From assembly GCA_003136315.1 (NCBI GenBank), contig PLDW01000518.1, forward strand, positions 1 to 64,000: 64,000 bases of DNA, written 5' to 3'. The DNA is from Gemmataceae bacterium (GTDB lineage Bacteria; Planctomycetota; Planctomycetia; Gemmatales; Gemmataceae). Every line of letters starts with the position of its first letter. Position 1 is the first letter of the stretch. The notes under the pieces are model-generated. The model made no database searches and had not been told where the DNA came from. It saw only the letters and a list, made by a program, of their open reading frames with translations. The position numbers and the translations under genes were made by a program. This document shows positions 46,421-55,293 of the stretch, in pieces.

Positions 46421-46897
46421 TCACTCCCTGCTCTCACCACTCCTCTTGCCACCGGCATTTGGCAGATCTGACTGACATGACCCCGGCATCGCGTAACGCC
46501 ACGCTTGCCAGAGTCGATCCACGATGGAGAGCAAGTTGTGTGGGTTCACCGGCTTGATGAGATGCATGTCGAATCCGGCAGCTCGGATCCGGTCGGAACT
46601 CTCCTCGTTACTCATGGCCGTCACAGCCACCAGGACCAAGGGCAGCCCTTTTACCTGCTCCCTGATCCGGACTGCGACCTCATCCCCTCCCATCCCGGGC
46701 ATATTGAGATCGATCAGGCACACCGCAGGTAGGAAACGGATGGCTTCAGCAAGTGCGGAGACGCCGTCATAACATGCACGAGCTTCAAACCCGACGATTC
46801 GCAGGAGTTGAGCAGTAGAGTCAGCGATATCCGGATGATCGTCAATGCAGAGAACCCGGAGAGGAGGCGCCATTTCGTCCTGTGGAATGGCGCTCAC
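46421..46897 (-). CDS. Stand-alone receiver-domain response regulator
   Basis: A 158-aa receiver with VLCIDDHPDIAD, the phosphoacceptor strand VCLIDLNMPGMGG and MHLIKPVN. It is a paralogue of the receiver at 31184-31639. About 35 residues follow the receiver fold, with no DNA-binding motif. GTG 46897 and ATG 46873 (AGGA just upstream) are both possible starts. The arrangement, a receiver convergent with a hybrid kinase, repeats that of 29528-31639. Confidence 0.88.
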   Translation of the reverse strand: MSAIPQDEMAPPLRVLCIDDHPDIADSTAQLLRIVGFEARACYDGVSALAEAIRFLPAVCLIDLNMPGMGGDEVAVRIREQVKGLPLVLVAVTAMSNEESSDRIRAAGFDMHLIKPVNPHNLLSIVDRLWQAWRYAMPGSCQSDLPNAGGKRSGESRE

Positions 46898-47116
46898 GGC
46901 TAAAACCCTGATGTCGGTAGACCGACGGATTAGGAGAGAGGGAACAAAATAACGGGAAGAACGTCTTCCTGTTTTCTCGCCTTACCTGCGATGCCAAATG
47001 TGAGTCAAGCAAATCGGGTGCCATAGGGGGAGTGGGATGTTGATACCGTGGTAACCCGGCAAGCAGCAATTTGAAGCCAGTGCCTGGTTCACCCATTGAC
47101 ACCGGTCGGTGATCGA

Positions 47117-48289
47117 TTACGGTTTGAGCACGACCTTGATACAACCGTCCTTCTTGTCCCGGAAAGTCTTGTACGCTTCGGGGGCATCGGCCAGTTTCAG
47201 CCGGTGAGTAATTACGAATGAGGGGTCGATCTCCCCTTTCTCAATCTTATCCAACAGAGGCCGTGTGTATCGCTGCACATGCGTCTGGCCCGATTTCAGT
47301 GTCAATCCTTTGTTCATGAATGCTCCGAAGGGAATCTTGTCCGGGAACCCGACATACACTCCGGGAACAGAGATCGTACCCGCCTTTCGGCAGCACATGA
47401 TGGCTTCCCGGAGGACGTGTGCCCTGTCGGTTGTTAGCCCGACAGTCGCCTTGGCCTTGTCCAGTACCGCATCGATCGCCCCGCCCGCATGAGCCTCGCA
47501 GCCGACCGCGTCAATGCACCGGTCTGGTCCCCGTCCCTGAGTCATCTCCTGGAGCCGGTCGTAAACGCTGACCTTGTCGAAGTTGATCGTCTCAGCCTTC
47601 CCCTGCTCTTCCGCCATCTTTAGCCGCTCCGGCACCCGATCAATGGCGATCACTCGCCCGGCTCCAAGCATCCACGCACTCTTGATGGCAAACTGCGCGA
47701 CAGGCCCGCACCCCCAGACCGCCACGGTATCCCCTTTCTCGATGTCGGCATTCTCAGCGGCCATATATCCGGTGGGGAATATGTCCGAGAGGAACAGCAC
47801 CTTCTCATCGGGCAGGCCGGACTCGATCTTGATCGGGCCGATATCGGCGTGCGGCACCCGCAGAAACTCCGCCTGGCCCCCGGCGTATCCGCCTACCAGG
47901 TGGGAGAACCCGAATAACCCTGCGGGGGAGTGGCCCATTGCCTTTTCCGCGAGTTTGGCGTTCGGGTTGGTGGTGTCACAGCAGGAGAAGAGCGTCTTCT
48001 TGCAGAACCAACAAGAGCCGCACGAGATGGTGAAGGGGACCACAACTCGGTCCCCTTTTTTCAGCATTCTAACGGCTGAACCGACCTCGACCACGACGCC
48101 CATCGGCTCGTGCCCGAGGATGTCACCCTTTTCCATCGTCGGCTGGTAGCCGTCAAGGAGATGCAGGTCCGACCCGCAAATCGCGGTCGAGGTGATCTGG
48201 ATGACGACATCAGTCGGCTGCTCAATCTTGGCGTCGGGAACAGTATCGACACGGACATCGCCGGTCCCGTGCCAACAAAGGGCTTTCAT
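47117..48289 (-). CDS. Zinc-dependent alcohol dehydrogenase, formaldehyde-dehydrogenase-like
   Basis: The 390-aa protein from ATG 48289 (track start GTG 48307) is a medium-chain dehydrogenase. Catalytic zinc ligands are in AICGSDLH and GHEPMG. The structural zinc loop [15 protein letters not shown] has clustered Cys. The Rossmann motif is [22 protein letters not shown]. The long loop [42 protein letters not shown] is typical of glutathione-independent formaldehyde dehydrogenase-like enzymes, which oxidise aldehydes or alcohols with NAD. The true substrate is not decided by sequence. It is monocistronic. Confidence 0.9.
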   Translation of the reverse strand: MKALCWHGTGDVRVDTVPDAKIEQPTDVVIQITSTAICGSDLHLLDGYQPTMEKGDILGHEPMGVVVEVGSAVRMLKKGDRVVVPFTISCGSCWFCKKTLFSCCDTTNPNAKLAEKAMGHSPAGLFGFSHLVGGYAGGQAEFLRVPHADIGPIKIESGLPDEKVLFLSDIFPTGYMAAENADIEKGDTVAVWGCGPVAQFAIKSAWMLGAGRVIAIDRVPERLKMAEEQGKAETINFDKVSVYDRLQEMTQGRGPDRCIDAVGCEAHAGGAIDAVLDKAKATVGLTTDRAHVLREAIMCCRKAGTISVPGVYVGFPDKIPFGAFMNKGLTLKSGQTHVQRYTRPLLDKIEKGEIDPSFVITHRLKLADAPEAYKTFRDKKDGCIKVVLKP

Positions 48290-48517
48290 TACGGATTTCG
48301 CTTTCACCTTGAGGGAGCCACCCGTTCACGGGGGGGAAAAGAGGCAAGACATACGGCCGGTGCAAGCAATGCAACTCGCATACCAGGATAGCCGACCTTT
48401 GCAGTGGCTCAGAGGATGGTTTTGGTCGACGCGAGCTTTGGAAGGAATAGGCACAAGATTTGCTCCCGTACTTCAGGGGTGAGCGTTTTCGACAGCAAGC
48501 GTTGGAGGTGATCAATC

Positions 48518-48766
48518 ATGCGTGGTCTATACTTCCTTTTCTTGCTGGCTTTTTCGGGTGCTTCGGGGCTTTTGGCCTACGAAAACCAACAGGAAGTTAC
48601 TCTGACCGTCTTCAAGAGCACTTTCACAACTAATGTGCCGATCTTGGTGGGACTAACCTATCTGGCTGGAATGCTGAGCGGTTGGACCGTCGTCGGGATC
48701 CTCCGGCGTTCACTTCACAGAGTCCTTCAGGATCCACTCCCAGGCGAGTATTCCCGAACCCGTTGA
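48518..48766 (+). CDS. LapA-domain (DUF1049) small membrane protein
   Basis: The 82-aa protein has two transmembrane segments, residues 3-20 and about 41-63, around the short ENQQEVTLTVFKSTFTTNVP hairpin. This is the LapA/YciS-like pattern linked to lipopolysaccharide assembly in enterics. GGAGGTGAT 8 nt before ATG 48518 is an almost perfect ribosome-binding site. It is divergent from the alcohol dehydrogenase, and no LapB partner is adjacent. Confidence 0.8.
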   Translation: MRGLYFLFLLAFSGASGLLAYENQQEVTLTVFKSTFTTNVPILVGLTYLAGMLSGWTVVGILRRSLHRVLQDPLPGEYSRTR

Positions 48767-49118
48767 TTATTCGATTCATGCGGATGAATTGGCCACCACG
48801 ACCGAAACGTCGTCGATTGATGGACCAAAGCATTCGTCTCCGGTCATCACCGAGTCAGTTCGAGTGTCGTCTCTTTCTTCCGCGGTGAATTCCCCTGTGT
48901 GCGTCTGTGCTACGTCCATCCCATATCCTTGGTTGACTTGCCGGTAGTGTTGAAGGAAAAATCTTTCGCCTGCCTCGCTGCTTGTACGGCCATCTTCTTC
49001 ATTTGGGGAAGCAGGTGATGGTGAATGGGAACTGGATCAGGGGCATCTTCAAGTCAGGGTGCGGACGGTCCCCCCATGATCCCAACGGGTTTTGTATTGC
49101 CCAGCACACAGGCTGGGG
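48767..49118. other. Spacer between lapA-like gene and poxB relic
   Basis: 352 bp with no supported gene. A 23-codon minus-strand reading ending DDVSVVVANSSA was noticed but is too short to assign. Confidence 0.5.
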
Positions 49119-49983
49119 TTACCGGAACAGGTTGGTGCGGGCCAGGTCGATGACCTCGTCGCCCCGGCCGTTGAGTACGGCTCTGATCATGTACAGGCTG
49201 AACCCCACCGCCTGCGCCACATCGATTGTCGGCGGCATTGCCAGTTCCTGACGGTTCACAACCACGTCCACCAGTGCCGGACCCGGGTGGGCCAGGGCTT
49301 GTGCGATCATTGGCTTCACCTGCTCCGAGTCTTCCACCCGCAGCCCAAGCAACCCGGCCGCCTCAGCGAGCCTCGCACAATTCGGGTTGTGCAGATCGGT
49401 CGCGAAGTCGAGGATCCTCGCCGCCTTCATCTCCAGTTCCACGAACCCCAGCGACCCGTTGTTGAAAACGACCAACTTCACCGGAAGATCGAGTTGTCGG
49501 AGCGACAAGAGGTCGCCCAGGAGCATAGCCAGACCGCCGTCCCCGGAGAGAGTCGACTTGCCTTCCGGAGTATGCGAACTGGGCTCCAATCGCTTGCAGT
49601 AGGGCACTGGCCATCGACCCATGAGTGAATGATCCTACTGAACGCTGCTTTCCGTTCATTTGCAGATGGCGGGCAGCCCAGATCGTGGGCGTGCCGACAT
49701 CGCAGGTAAAAACGGCATTATCCGCGGCTGCCTCATTGAACATCCTGGCGACATATTGAAGGTGAATCGGTTTGCGCCCGGGCGTACCCGTTGCCAGATC
49801 GTTCAGTTCTTGACACGCTTTCTAGTAGTGACGGATCGAGTCATCGAGATGGGATGCATCCGTTTTTTCGGTCAACGACGGCAGCACTGCCCGGATCGTT
49901 TCCCCGATGTCGCCTACGAGGCCGAGGTTGACCCGAGTCCGACGGCCGATTTGTTCGCCACGTATATCGACCTGGATGATCTT
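49119..49983 (-). pseudogene. poxB: Pyruvate dehydrogenase (quinone)/PoxB-like relic, 3' half
   Basis: Starting right at the cassette edge, the minus strand reads KIIQVDIRGEQIGRRT, ETIRAVLPSLTEKTDASHLDD, an in-frame TAG, then PGRKPIHLQYVARMFNE, SVGSFTHGSMASAL, and, after a 1-nt frameshift near 49560, LSGDGGLAMLLGDLL and FNNGSLGFVELEMKAA. The GDGG...NN segment is the thiamine-diphosphate binding motif. This is the C-terminal half of a PoxB-type enzyme, which oxidises pyruvate to acetate at the membrane. The 5' half was not found on the other side of the cassette, so insertion came with deletion. Confidence 0.88.
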
Positions 49984-49984
49984 A

Positions 49985-50191
49985 GAGGCACTCAAGGAAC
50001 TGACCAAGCACGGGTTCCTGAAGGGGCTGGCGAAGGAGGCGTTGGCCTTTACCGAACAGAAGGGACGGTTCACGATCTTCGCTGTGGTGGACGCCCTGAC
50101 GCGACTCTCCCAACAATTCGTGTACGCCGGAGAGCGTGCCGAGGCCGACATGAAAGCGGCCCGGCTCTTTGAGCTGGTCCCCGCCGCTTGA
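49985..50191 (+). pseudogene. DUF932 3' fragment
   Basis: The last 68 codons of the DUF932 gene (EALKELTKHGFLKGLAKEAL to FELVPAA) in the same frame as the intact copy at 6211-7242, without a start or the conserved core. It cannot encode a functional DUF932 protein. Confidence 0.9.
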
Positions 50192-50505
50192 GCATCGTGC
50201 TCCCGAGTGGGAGAAAGTGATGCATCACATCGAGAGGTTTGCGTCGCTTGCACCACCAAGCCTCTCACCAGACGCCCACTATGGTGGCGAACCGCCTTGT
50301 AGCTCCCCCCCGACCGTGACCGACGAAGCGTCGCCCTCAACGGTTCCATGTTCGGCCTGGTGGTCGCACAGGGGCCATGCTGACGCGGGAAAAGGGCTCG
50401 ATCCGTCTCGGACGGGGAGTTGCTCCCGCTCGTCGCGCCGGCGATCAGAGGGGCCGGCAATCACCCTTTCAGTCCCGAGCCGTAACCCCGAACCGAGGAG
50501 ACCTC

Positions 50506-50787
50506 ATGACCCCTTCGGAACGAATCTCCGTCCCGCTCGGCAGCATCGTGGCGACCCCTGCCGTGCTGGAGGCACTTACGCGGGCCGACATCGTCACCGC
50601 CCTTCGCCGGCACGCGGTCGGTGACTGGGGCGATGTGACGCCTGACGACCGCAACGCCAACGACGAGGCGCTCCGGTCCGGCGACCGGCTGCTCTCGGTT
50701 TACTCCTCCGCTACCGGCACCAAGTTCTGGGTGCTCACCGAAGCCGACCGCTCCTCGACTACCGTGCTCCTACCTGACGATTACTGA
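50506..50787 (+). CDS. Small conserved cassette protein, 93 aa, copy 2
   Basis: Near-identical to the product of 7557-7838, differing at about four residues (for example R for P at position 6 and AVGDW for AASDW). The ribosome-binding site GAGGAG and the 314-bp leader are also conserved. It has no intact DUF932 partner here, so any function requiring that protein would depend on copy 1. The family role is unknown. Confidence 0.85.
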   Translation: MTPSERISVPLGSIVATPAVLEALTRADIVTALRRHAVGDWGDVTPDDRNANDEALRSGDRLLSVYSSATGTKFWVLTEADRSSTTVLLPDDY

Positions 50788-51006
50788 CACCGGTTTTTCT
50801 TCGGGATTATTGCACCACCGGGCCTCACTCATACAGGTGCTGAACCATGATGCCCACGTTCCTCAACCAGTGGACCGGGCAAAGCATCGGGGCGAAGGTG
50901 TGGTAGATCCAGATCGAGTAGACGAACCCATCCACTCCCCGGCGATCCCGAGGGGCGGACGACGCGAATCAGGTTTTCGCTTCCTGCCCCTCTCAGGAGG
51001 AAGCAC

Positions 51007-51444
51007 GTGAAAATCATCAATTCGTTCAGAGAGCTTGAACCGTTTGGGCTCATCATCCTGACGGGCGAGGCGTGTGGCCTTGGCTACCGGATTCTGTTCG
51101 ACGTGACGGCCGCGGGGAAGAAGGTCGTCGAGAAGTGCTTCGGAATTCCGAACATGACGTTCGCCGAAGCTTGGAACCGCGGGACAGCGGAGACACCGCA
51201 TGTCGGCTCGATCATGCTCAGCCAGGAGATGCTTGTCCCGATTGCCGTCTTCGCGTGCCTGGAGAACGGCTGCACCGAAGCCTACCGAATGGACGACTTC
51301 GTAATCGGCATCGAGCCGGGTGATCCGGCTGACAAGGCAGTCCAGATGGAGCAACTCTACCGCGTCCAGCGGGTCCGGCGGTTTCGTTACTCGGGCACTG
51401 CTGGCGACCGAACCGTTCACCAGATGACCGGTCGGGTTGAATAA
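51007..51444 (+). CDS. Hypothetical cassette protein, 145 aa, copy 2
   Basis: Near-identical to the product of 7991-8428, with about five substitutions (N for S at 5, P for L in IEPGD, SGTAGDRT for AGTAGDRN, V for I in GRVE). It starts at GTG 51007 behind AGGAGGAAG. The 67-bp segment unique to this copy lies about 95 bp upstream of the start, so only copy 2 may retain the original leader. Confidence 0.8.
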   Translation: MKIINSFRELEPFGLIILTGEACGLGYRILFDVTAAGKKVVEKCFGIPNMTFAEAWNRGTAETPHVGSIMLSQEMLVPIAVFACLENGCTEAYRMDDFVIGIEPGDPADKAVQMEQLYRVQRVRRFRYSGTAGDRTVHQMTGRVE

Positions 51445-51572
51445 GGTTGTCCAGAGGTTCTGCGTCGCCCGGAACCTCTCAGAGTATGCAAGAGAGGGGC
51501 GGGATGTTAACCCAGCGGTGGTTGGTCAAGTTCATTTTGACCTGTTCCACAGTCGGATGGTAAGCTGAATGC

Positions 51573-51848
51573 ATGGCGACTGACATCACCCAAACCCTAA
51601 TTCCACAGACACTCGACCTAAGTGGGCTCCCTGAGTCCGTGGTTCGGGACATTCGGCGCCTCGTCGAGACACTCCGCGTGAAACTTGGGAGTGCTGAGGC
51701 TATACCTCCCACGACGGAACGCCGGCCGCTTAGGGGCATCTTCACTGAACCGGGGCTTTCCGTCCCCAGGGAACTAATCGACGAAGCCCAGCGGGAAGTG
51801 TGGGCCGGGTTTCCGCGTGACTTCCCCAAACACCACAAGGGGTCATGA
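51573..51848 (+). CDS. Probable antitoxin of a PIN-toxin pair
   Basis: The 91-aa ORF overlaps the start of a PIN-domain gene by ATGA, which is the usual toxin-antitoxin coupling. The N-terminal part (LSGLPESVVRDIRRLVETLR) looks like a short dimerisation or DNA-binding helix pair, and the C-terminus (PRELIDEAQREVWAGFPRDF) like a toxin-binding tail. It is not AbrB-like, unlike the antitoxins of the two other PIN modules nearby. The antitoxin role is inferred from position. Confidence 0.72.
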   Translation: MATDITQTLIPQTLDLSGLPESVVRDIRRLVETLRVKLGSAEAIPPTTERRPLRGIFTEPGLSVPRELIDEAQREVWAGFPRDFPKHHKGS

Positions 51849-52261
51849 GCGACGTTCTCGCGGACACGCACGCTGTCTTGTGGTATCTCTTTGACCCCGC
51901 TCGCCTGTCGCCCCCTGCCGACGTAGCACTTACCAGTGCAACTCTATTGGGACAGCTTTTCATCTCGACCATCACCCTTGTCGAGGTGAATTACCTGACC
52001 GGAAAAAAGAGCTTTCCCTACACCTGGGCGTTACCCCGGCTCTTTGCCCTTCTGGCTGACCCTACTCAGCCGCTTAACATTCTCCCACTTGACCTGGCCG
52101 TTGTTTTGGCAATGGACCAGGTGCCGAGAGACGAAGTCCCTGACATGCCCGACCGCATTGTTGCGGCAACTGCTGTCGCCCATCGTCTTCCACTTGTCTC
52201 GGCCGATACAGATATTCACGACTCAGTAAGTCTAAAATCTCTAGCCCAAGTCATCTGGTAA
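51845..52261 (+). CDS. vapC: PIN-domain toxin (VapC family)
   Basis: The 138-aa protein has the PIN acidic residues: D7 in VLADTHAVLWYL, Glu in TLVEVNYL, and the C-terminal DRIVAATAVAHRLPLVSADTDI with two Asp. VapC toxins are Mg-dependent RNases that cut initiator tRNA or rRNA. The partner antitoxin overlaps upstream. The module lies 90 bp from the right edge of the DUF932 cassette and 700 bp from the Argonaute operon. Confidence 0.88.
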   Translation: MSDVLADTHAVLWYLFDPARLSPPADVALTSATLLGQLFISTITLVEVNYLTGKKSFPYTWALPRLFALLADPTQPLNILPLDLAVVLAMDQVPRDEVPDMPDRIVAATAVAHRLPLVSADTDIHDSVSLKSLAQVIW

Positions 52262-52816
52262 TTAACTCGGTATCTCGGCCAGCGCGGATCGCATTTGAAC
52301 AGTCATCGGGTGGATAATTCCCGGACCCTCCGGCCTGGACTCCAGAGGATACAATGGTTCGGGTGAGGGAGGCTCATGGGAAGGGGTCTGTCCGGATGGC
52401 AAGTCTCAAGACTGTGACCGTAGGACTTGGGGCGTTCCGGCTGCCGATCGCTGTGGCAATCACTCCCGGAGATTCTTTTCGCATCGATCGGCATTCAAGC
52501 GGTCTGTAGGCTTGGCCGCCTCCGCGTGATGTGCGATCACAATCGATGCGAGGAAACGAAGGGGCTGAGGAGGCCCAAGTGGCTGGATTTGCTGAAATAA
52601 ATCCTGGACCGATAAGACCAGTTATCGGGCAATCGTCACGGCTCTCTTGCTCCTCGGGCTCCCCACGACGAGGTCACGCCGCGGTTTGCGCGCGGATCAG
52701 TGGAATCCAAGCAAAACCCTTGAATTCCGCTGGGTGAGTTGAGGTTTCTTGTCGTGAAGGTCGCAGCGACCGGGTGCAGCGAATCTCCGGAAGATAAATC
52801 TGGATAATGATTTGCG
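52262..52816. other. Spacer upstream of the Argonaute operon
   Basis: About 555 bp with no supported CDS. It contains a GATAAGACC palindrome (52609-52630). GATAAT at 52803-52808 lies close before the small ORF start and could be a -10 box. Confidence 0.45.
52609..52630. repeat. GATAAGACC palindrome, copy 2
   Basis: CCGATAA-GACCAG-TTATCGG is a perfect 7-bp stem followed by GC. It is the best-preserved member of a four-copy family in the window. Confidence 0.6.
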
Positions 52817-52963
52817 ATGGTCAAGCCACTTGGCAAATGTGCTCTCTGCAAACCGCGGCGTGACCTCGCCACACGACCTATCGATGCTGCTTGCATTCCC
52901 AAAGCCGTTGGTGCTCGGGTACACTTGGTTGATTGCCCTGTGACGCCGCCGAGAATGCCATGA
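52817..52963 (+). CDS. 48-aa Cys-rich ORF overlapping the Argonaute start (below ORF-track cutoff)
   Basis: ATG 52817 opens a 48-codon frame whose TGA (52961-52963) overlaps the Argonaute ATG (52960) as ATGA. The N-terminus KCALCKPRRDL and later IPKAV resemble the start of CALC..SHxIPKAV zinc-finger/HNH-like proteins, but the usual His is absent and the frame is short. It may be a small coupled zinc-binding protein, a leader peptide, or a relic. There is no clear ribosome-binding site; the GATAAT at 52803 would fit near-leaderless expression. Confidence 0.42.
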   Translation: MVKPLGKCALCKPRRDLATRPIDAACIPKAVGARVHLVDCPVTPPRMP

Positions 52964-55293
52964 GCAATGCTGTTCCCTTCCAGACAGGCCACGTGCTCAA
53001 CGTCGCACCGATGGAACTGGCCGGTGGCCCGGTCCAGGCGGAACGCCTGCGATTCATTGATGCCGACTGGCTCCGAGAGCTGCACATCCACACCCGCGAA
53101 ACGCATGTGGTTCGGCGCGAGGGTGAGACCGTCGTTTGTGTCCCCCTGAAGTCAGACGCCACTTCACTCGGTGGGGCAACCGAGATTATCGATTTAAATG
53201 AAAATCTTTACCTGTCTGCGAGTCTGGTACGGAACGCCCTTCTCGCCTACCTAAACCGCATCAAGCGGACCGTCCTCCACCTCCGCCCCGTCACCTTTTT
53301 GGCAAGTGGTGATAACGATGACTACCTCGCAGCGGCTCTGCCCCAAGGAGTGACGAACCAAGGTCAGTTACGGGTGAGTCCGGTCTTCGAACTCGATGTG
53401 CGAGTCATCGCCCCGGAGGACCAGCCCGCTTACGTGGCGATCATTTTTGACGGGTTCGTCTCTCGCCGCATTCTCGCGAGTTGTGCGGACCTGATCCGAG
53501 GTGGGGTCGATGTCCGCGGCGTGTACGTAAAGCGTATCGCCGAAACGAGCGACCAGCGGCTTGCTCCGAAGCTCGAAACCGTCGGTCAAGTCGCGTCAGT
53601 TGACGGCGACACTCTGGCGCTCGCAGATCACCGAGAATCGACACCGACGATTCTGGCGAACGAAGCCTACCCGCAGGCTCGCGGTGACTTCTTCGCCCAC
53701 TGCGTCGAGGTTCTCTTCCCACGGCATGCGAGCACGATACTCGCGAGCATCGAACAGGCGATGGCCAACTTTCGGCAAGGAGGACAACTGCTCGATCGGC
53801 TCAGTTCGGTGCGCGAGCACATTGGAAAGCAGAAGCTTCCCCTCCCACAGGGCGTTACCTGCACGGTCGATTATTTCCTGGCGAGCGTTGCCAAGGACGA
53901 CCCGCACCCGTTTCCGAAAATACACCGCGCGAAGAGTGCGGTGTACCTCTTCGACCCAGCTACGACGAGCAAGGCGTGCGAGTGGCCGGTTGACGCTGGC
54001 ATCACCAGATACGGCCCCTATTCAAGCCGCAGCTTCACCCCCAATCGGCCGAGGGTGTGCGTGCTATGCCAGAAAGCCAAAAAAGGGCAGGTCGAGCAGT
54101 TCCTCGTGAAATTCAAGGACGGCGTGGCGGCCGGGGGAGACGGCATCCAGCCCTTTGAAAATGGGTTCCTCGACAAGTATCACCTCGGAGGGATCGACTT
54201 CGAGTTCTTCGTCACCGAGAACAACTCGGCCGCTGCCTACCGAAAGGCGGCCCGCAACGCGATCATGAGCATTGGGCCGGCGGGGCAGAAATGGGACCTC
54301 TGCTTTGTCCAAATCGAAGAGCGGTTCCGGAACCTTCCGAATGCCGAAAATCCGTACCTGGTTTGCAAGTCCGAGCTGCTGACACACCAGATTCCAGTCC
54401 AGGCGTTCACCGGGGAGACGATGGAACTGTCCACCTACTCCCTTCAGTTCGCACTGAACAACTTCGCTCTCGCCTGTTACGCGAAGATGAACGGGACGCC
54501 GTGGCTTCTGAAATCGGACCAACCGCTCTTGCAGGAGATGGTGATCGGCCTTGGCAGTGCTCGGATCGGTGACTCTCGACTGGGGTCAGGGCAGCGGGTC
54601 GTGGGAATCACGACAGTGTTCACGGGCGATGGGAATTACTGCCTCTCAAACCTCTCCCGAGCCGCATCGTTCGAGACGTACCGGGAGGAACTGCTCGACA
54701 CCCTGCGTCTCGCTGTGCGGCAGGTGCGGACGGATACGAACTGGCAGAGTGCTCGCCCGGTCCGACTCGTGTTTCATGCCTTCAAGCCGTTCCGGGATGC
54801 CGAGATCACGGCCGTGAAGCAGGTCATGGCGGACCTCGGCGAGTTTAACGCCGAATTCGCATTCGTCCACGTTGTCGAAGACCATCCGTACCGGATCTTC
54901 GACCTCGACCAGGGCGGGAAGCCGGACAAGAGGACTCGCTCGACTAAAGGAGTTCTGGGTCCTAACCGTGGCCTCTTCATGCTCCTCTCGGAGCGTGAGG
55001 TGCTTCTTACCCTCACTGGCTTCAAGGAGGTGAAGCGGCCAGAGGACGGAGTACCCCGGCCGGTACTGCTACGGATCCACGAGGATTCCACCTTCACCGA
55101 TCCCGTCTACTTGGCCCGCCAGGTGTACGCCTTCGCCGGCCACTCGTGGCAGGGCTTCTTTCCATGCGATATGCCGGTTACGATCGAGTACTCCGCGATG
55201 ATCGCAAGGCTCCTCGGGAATCTCGCCACCTTACCTGGGTGGAACCCGTCGGCGCTCATCGGCAACATCGGCTGGACGAGGTGGTTTCTGTGA
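52960..55293 (+). CDS. Long prokaryotic Argonaute, catalytically inactive (long-B/RsAgo-like)
   Basis: A 777-aa pAgo from ATG 52960. Long Argonautes use a small nucleic-acid guide to find complementary DNA or RNA. The MID domain has Y466 and K470 (PYLVCK), Q481 (IPVQ) and K509 (YAKMNG), the residue set that holds a guide 5'-phosphate. The PIWI domain follows with IGLGSARIGDSRLG (529-), RVVGITTVFTGDGNY, RLVFHAFKPF, KGVLGPNRGL and the C-terminal RWFL. The DEDX nuclease residues are absent: the first Asp is G532, and the RLVFHAFKPF and TIEYSAMIARLLG strands lack Asp. It should therefore bind but not cut. An N/PAZ region fills about residues 1-400. It overlaps the next gene by GTGA. Confidence 0.88.
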   Translation: MSNAVPFQTGHVLNVAPMELAGGPVQAERLRFIDADWLRELHIHTRETHVVRREGETVVCVPLKSDATSLGGATEIIDLNENLYLSASLVRNALLAYLNRIKRTVLHLRPVTFLASGDNDDYLAAALPQGVTNQGQLRVSPVFELDVRVIAPEDQPAYVAIIFDGFVSRRILASCADLIRGGVDVRGVYVKRIAETSDQRLAPKLETVGQVASVDGDTLALADHRESTPTILANEAYPQARGDFFAHCVEVLFPRHASTILASIEQAMANFRQGGQLLDRLSSVREHIGKQKLPLPQGVTCTVDYFLASVAKDDPHPFPKIHRAKSAVYLFDPATTSKACEWPVDAGITRYGPYSSRSFTPNRPRVCVLCQKAKKGQVEQFLVKFKDGVAAGGDGIQPFENGFLDKYHLGGIDFEFFVTENNSAAAYRKAARNAIMSIGPAGQKWDLCFVQIEERFRNLPNAENPYLVCKSELLTHQIPVQAFTGETMELSTYSLQFALNNFALACYAKMNGTPWLLKSDQPLLQEMVIGLGSARIGDSRLGSGQRVVGITTVFTGDGNYCLSNLSRAASFETYREELLDTLRLAVRQVRTDTNWQSARPVRLVFHAFKPFRDAEITAVKQVMADLGEFNAEFAFVHVVEDHPYRIFDLDQGGKPDKRTRSTKGVLGPNRGLFMLLSEREVLLTLTGFKEVKRPEDGVPRPVLLRIHEDSTFTDPVYLARQVYAFAGHSWQGFFPCDMPVTIEYSAMIARLLGNLATLPGWNPSALIGNIGWTRWFL

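Larger units (their letters stand above)
49985..51481 (+). repeat. Duplicated DUF932 cassette, copy 2
   Basis: 1,497 bp collinear with 7036-8465. It carries 67 bp (CATGATGCCC to GATCCAG, about 50846-50912) that copy 1 lacks. The left edge cuts poxB and the right edge ends at CCCGGAACCTCTCA. Confidence 0.93.

Noticed and set aside
48817-48888. Short minus-strand reading ending DDVSVVVANSSA, reminiscent of a PP2C phosphatase C-terminus
   Set aside because: Only about 23 codons, with no upstream phosphatase sequence. Too short to support.
52960-55293. Argonaute as an active nuclease
   Set aside because: The strands expected to carry the DEDX acids read IGLGSAR, RLVFHAFKPF and TIEYSAMIARLLG, without the Asp residues.
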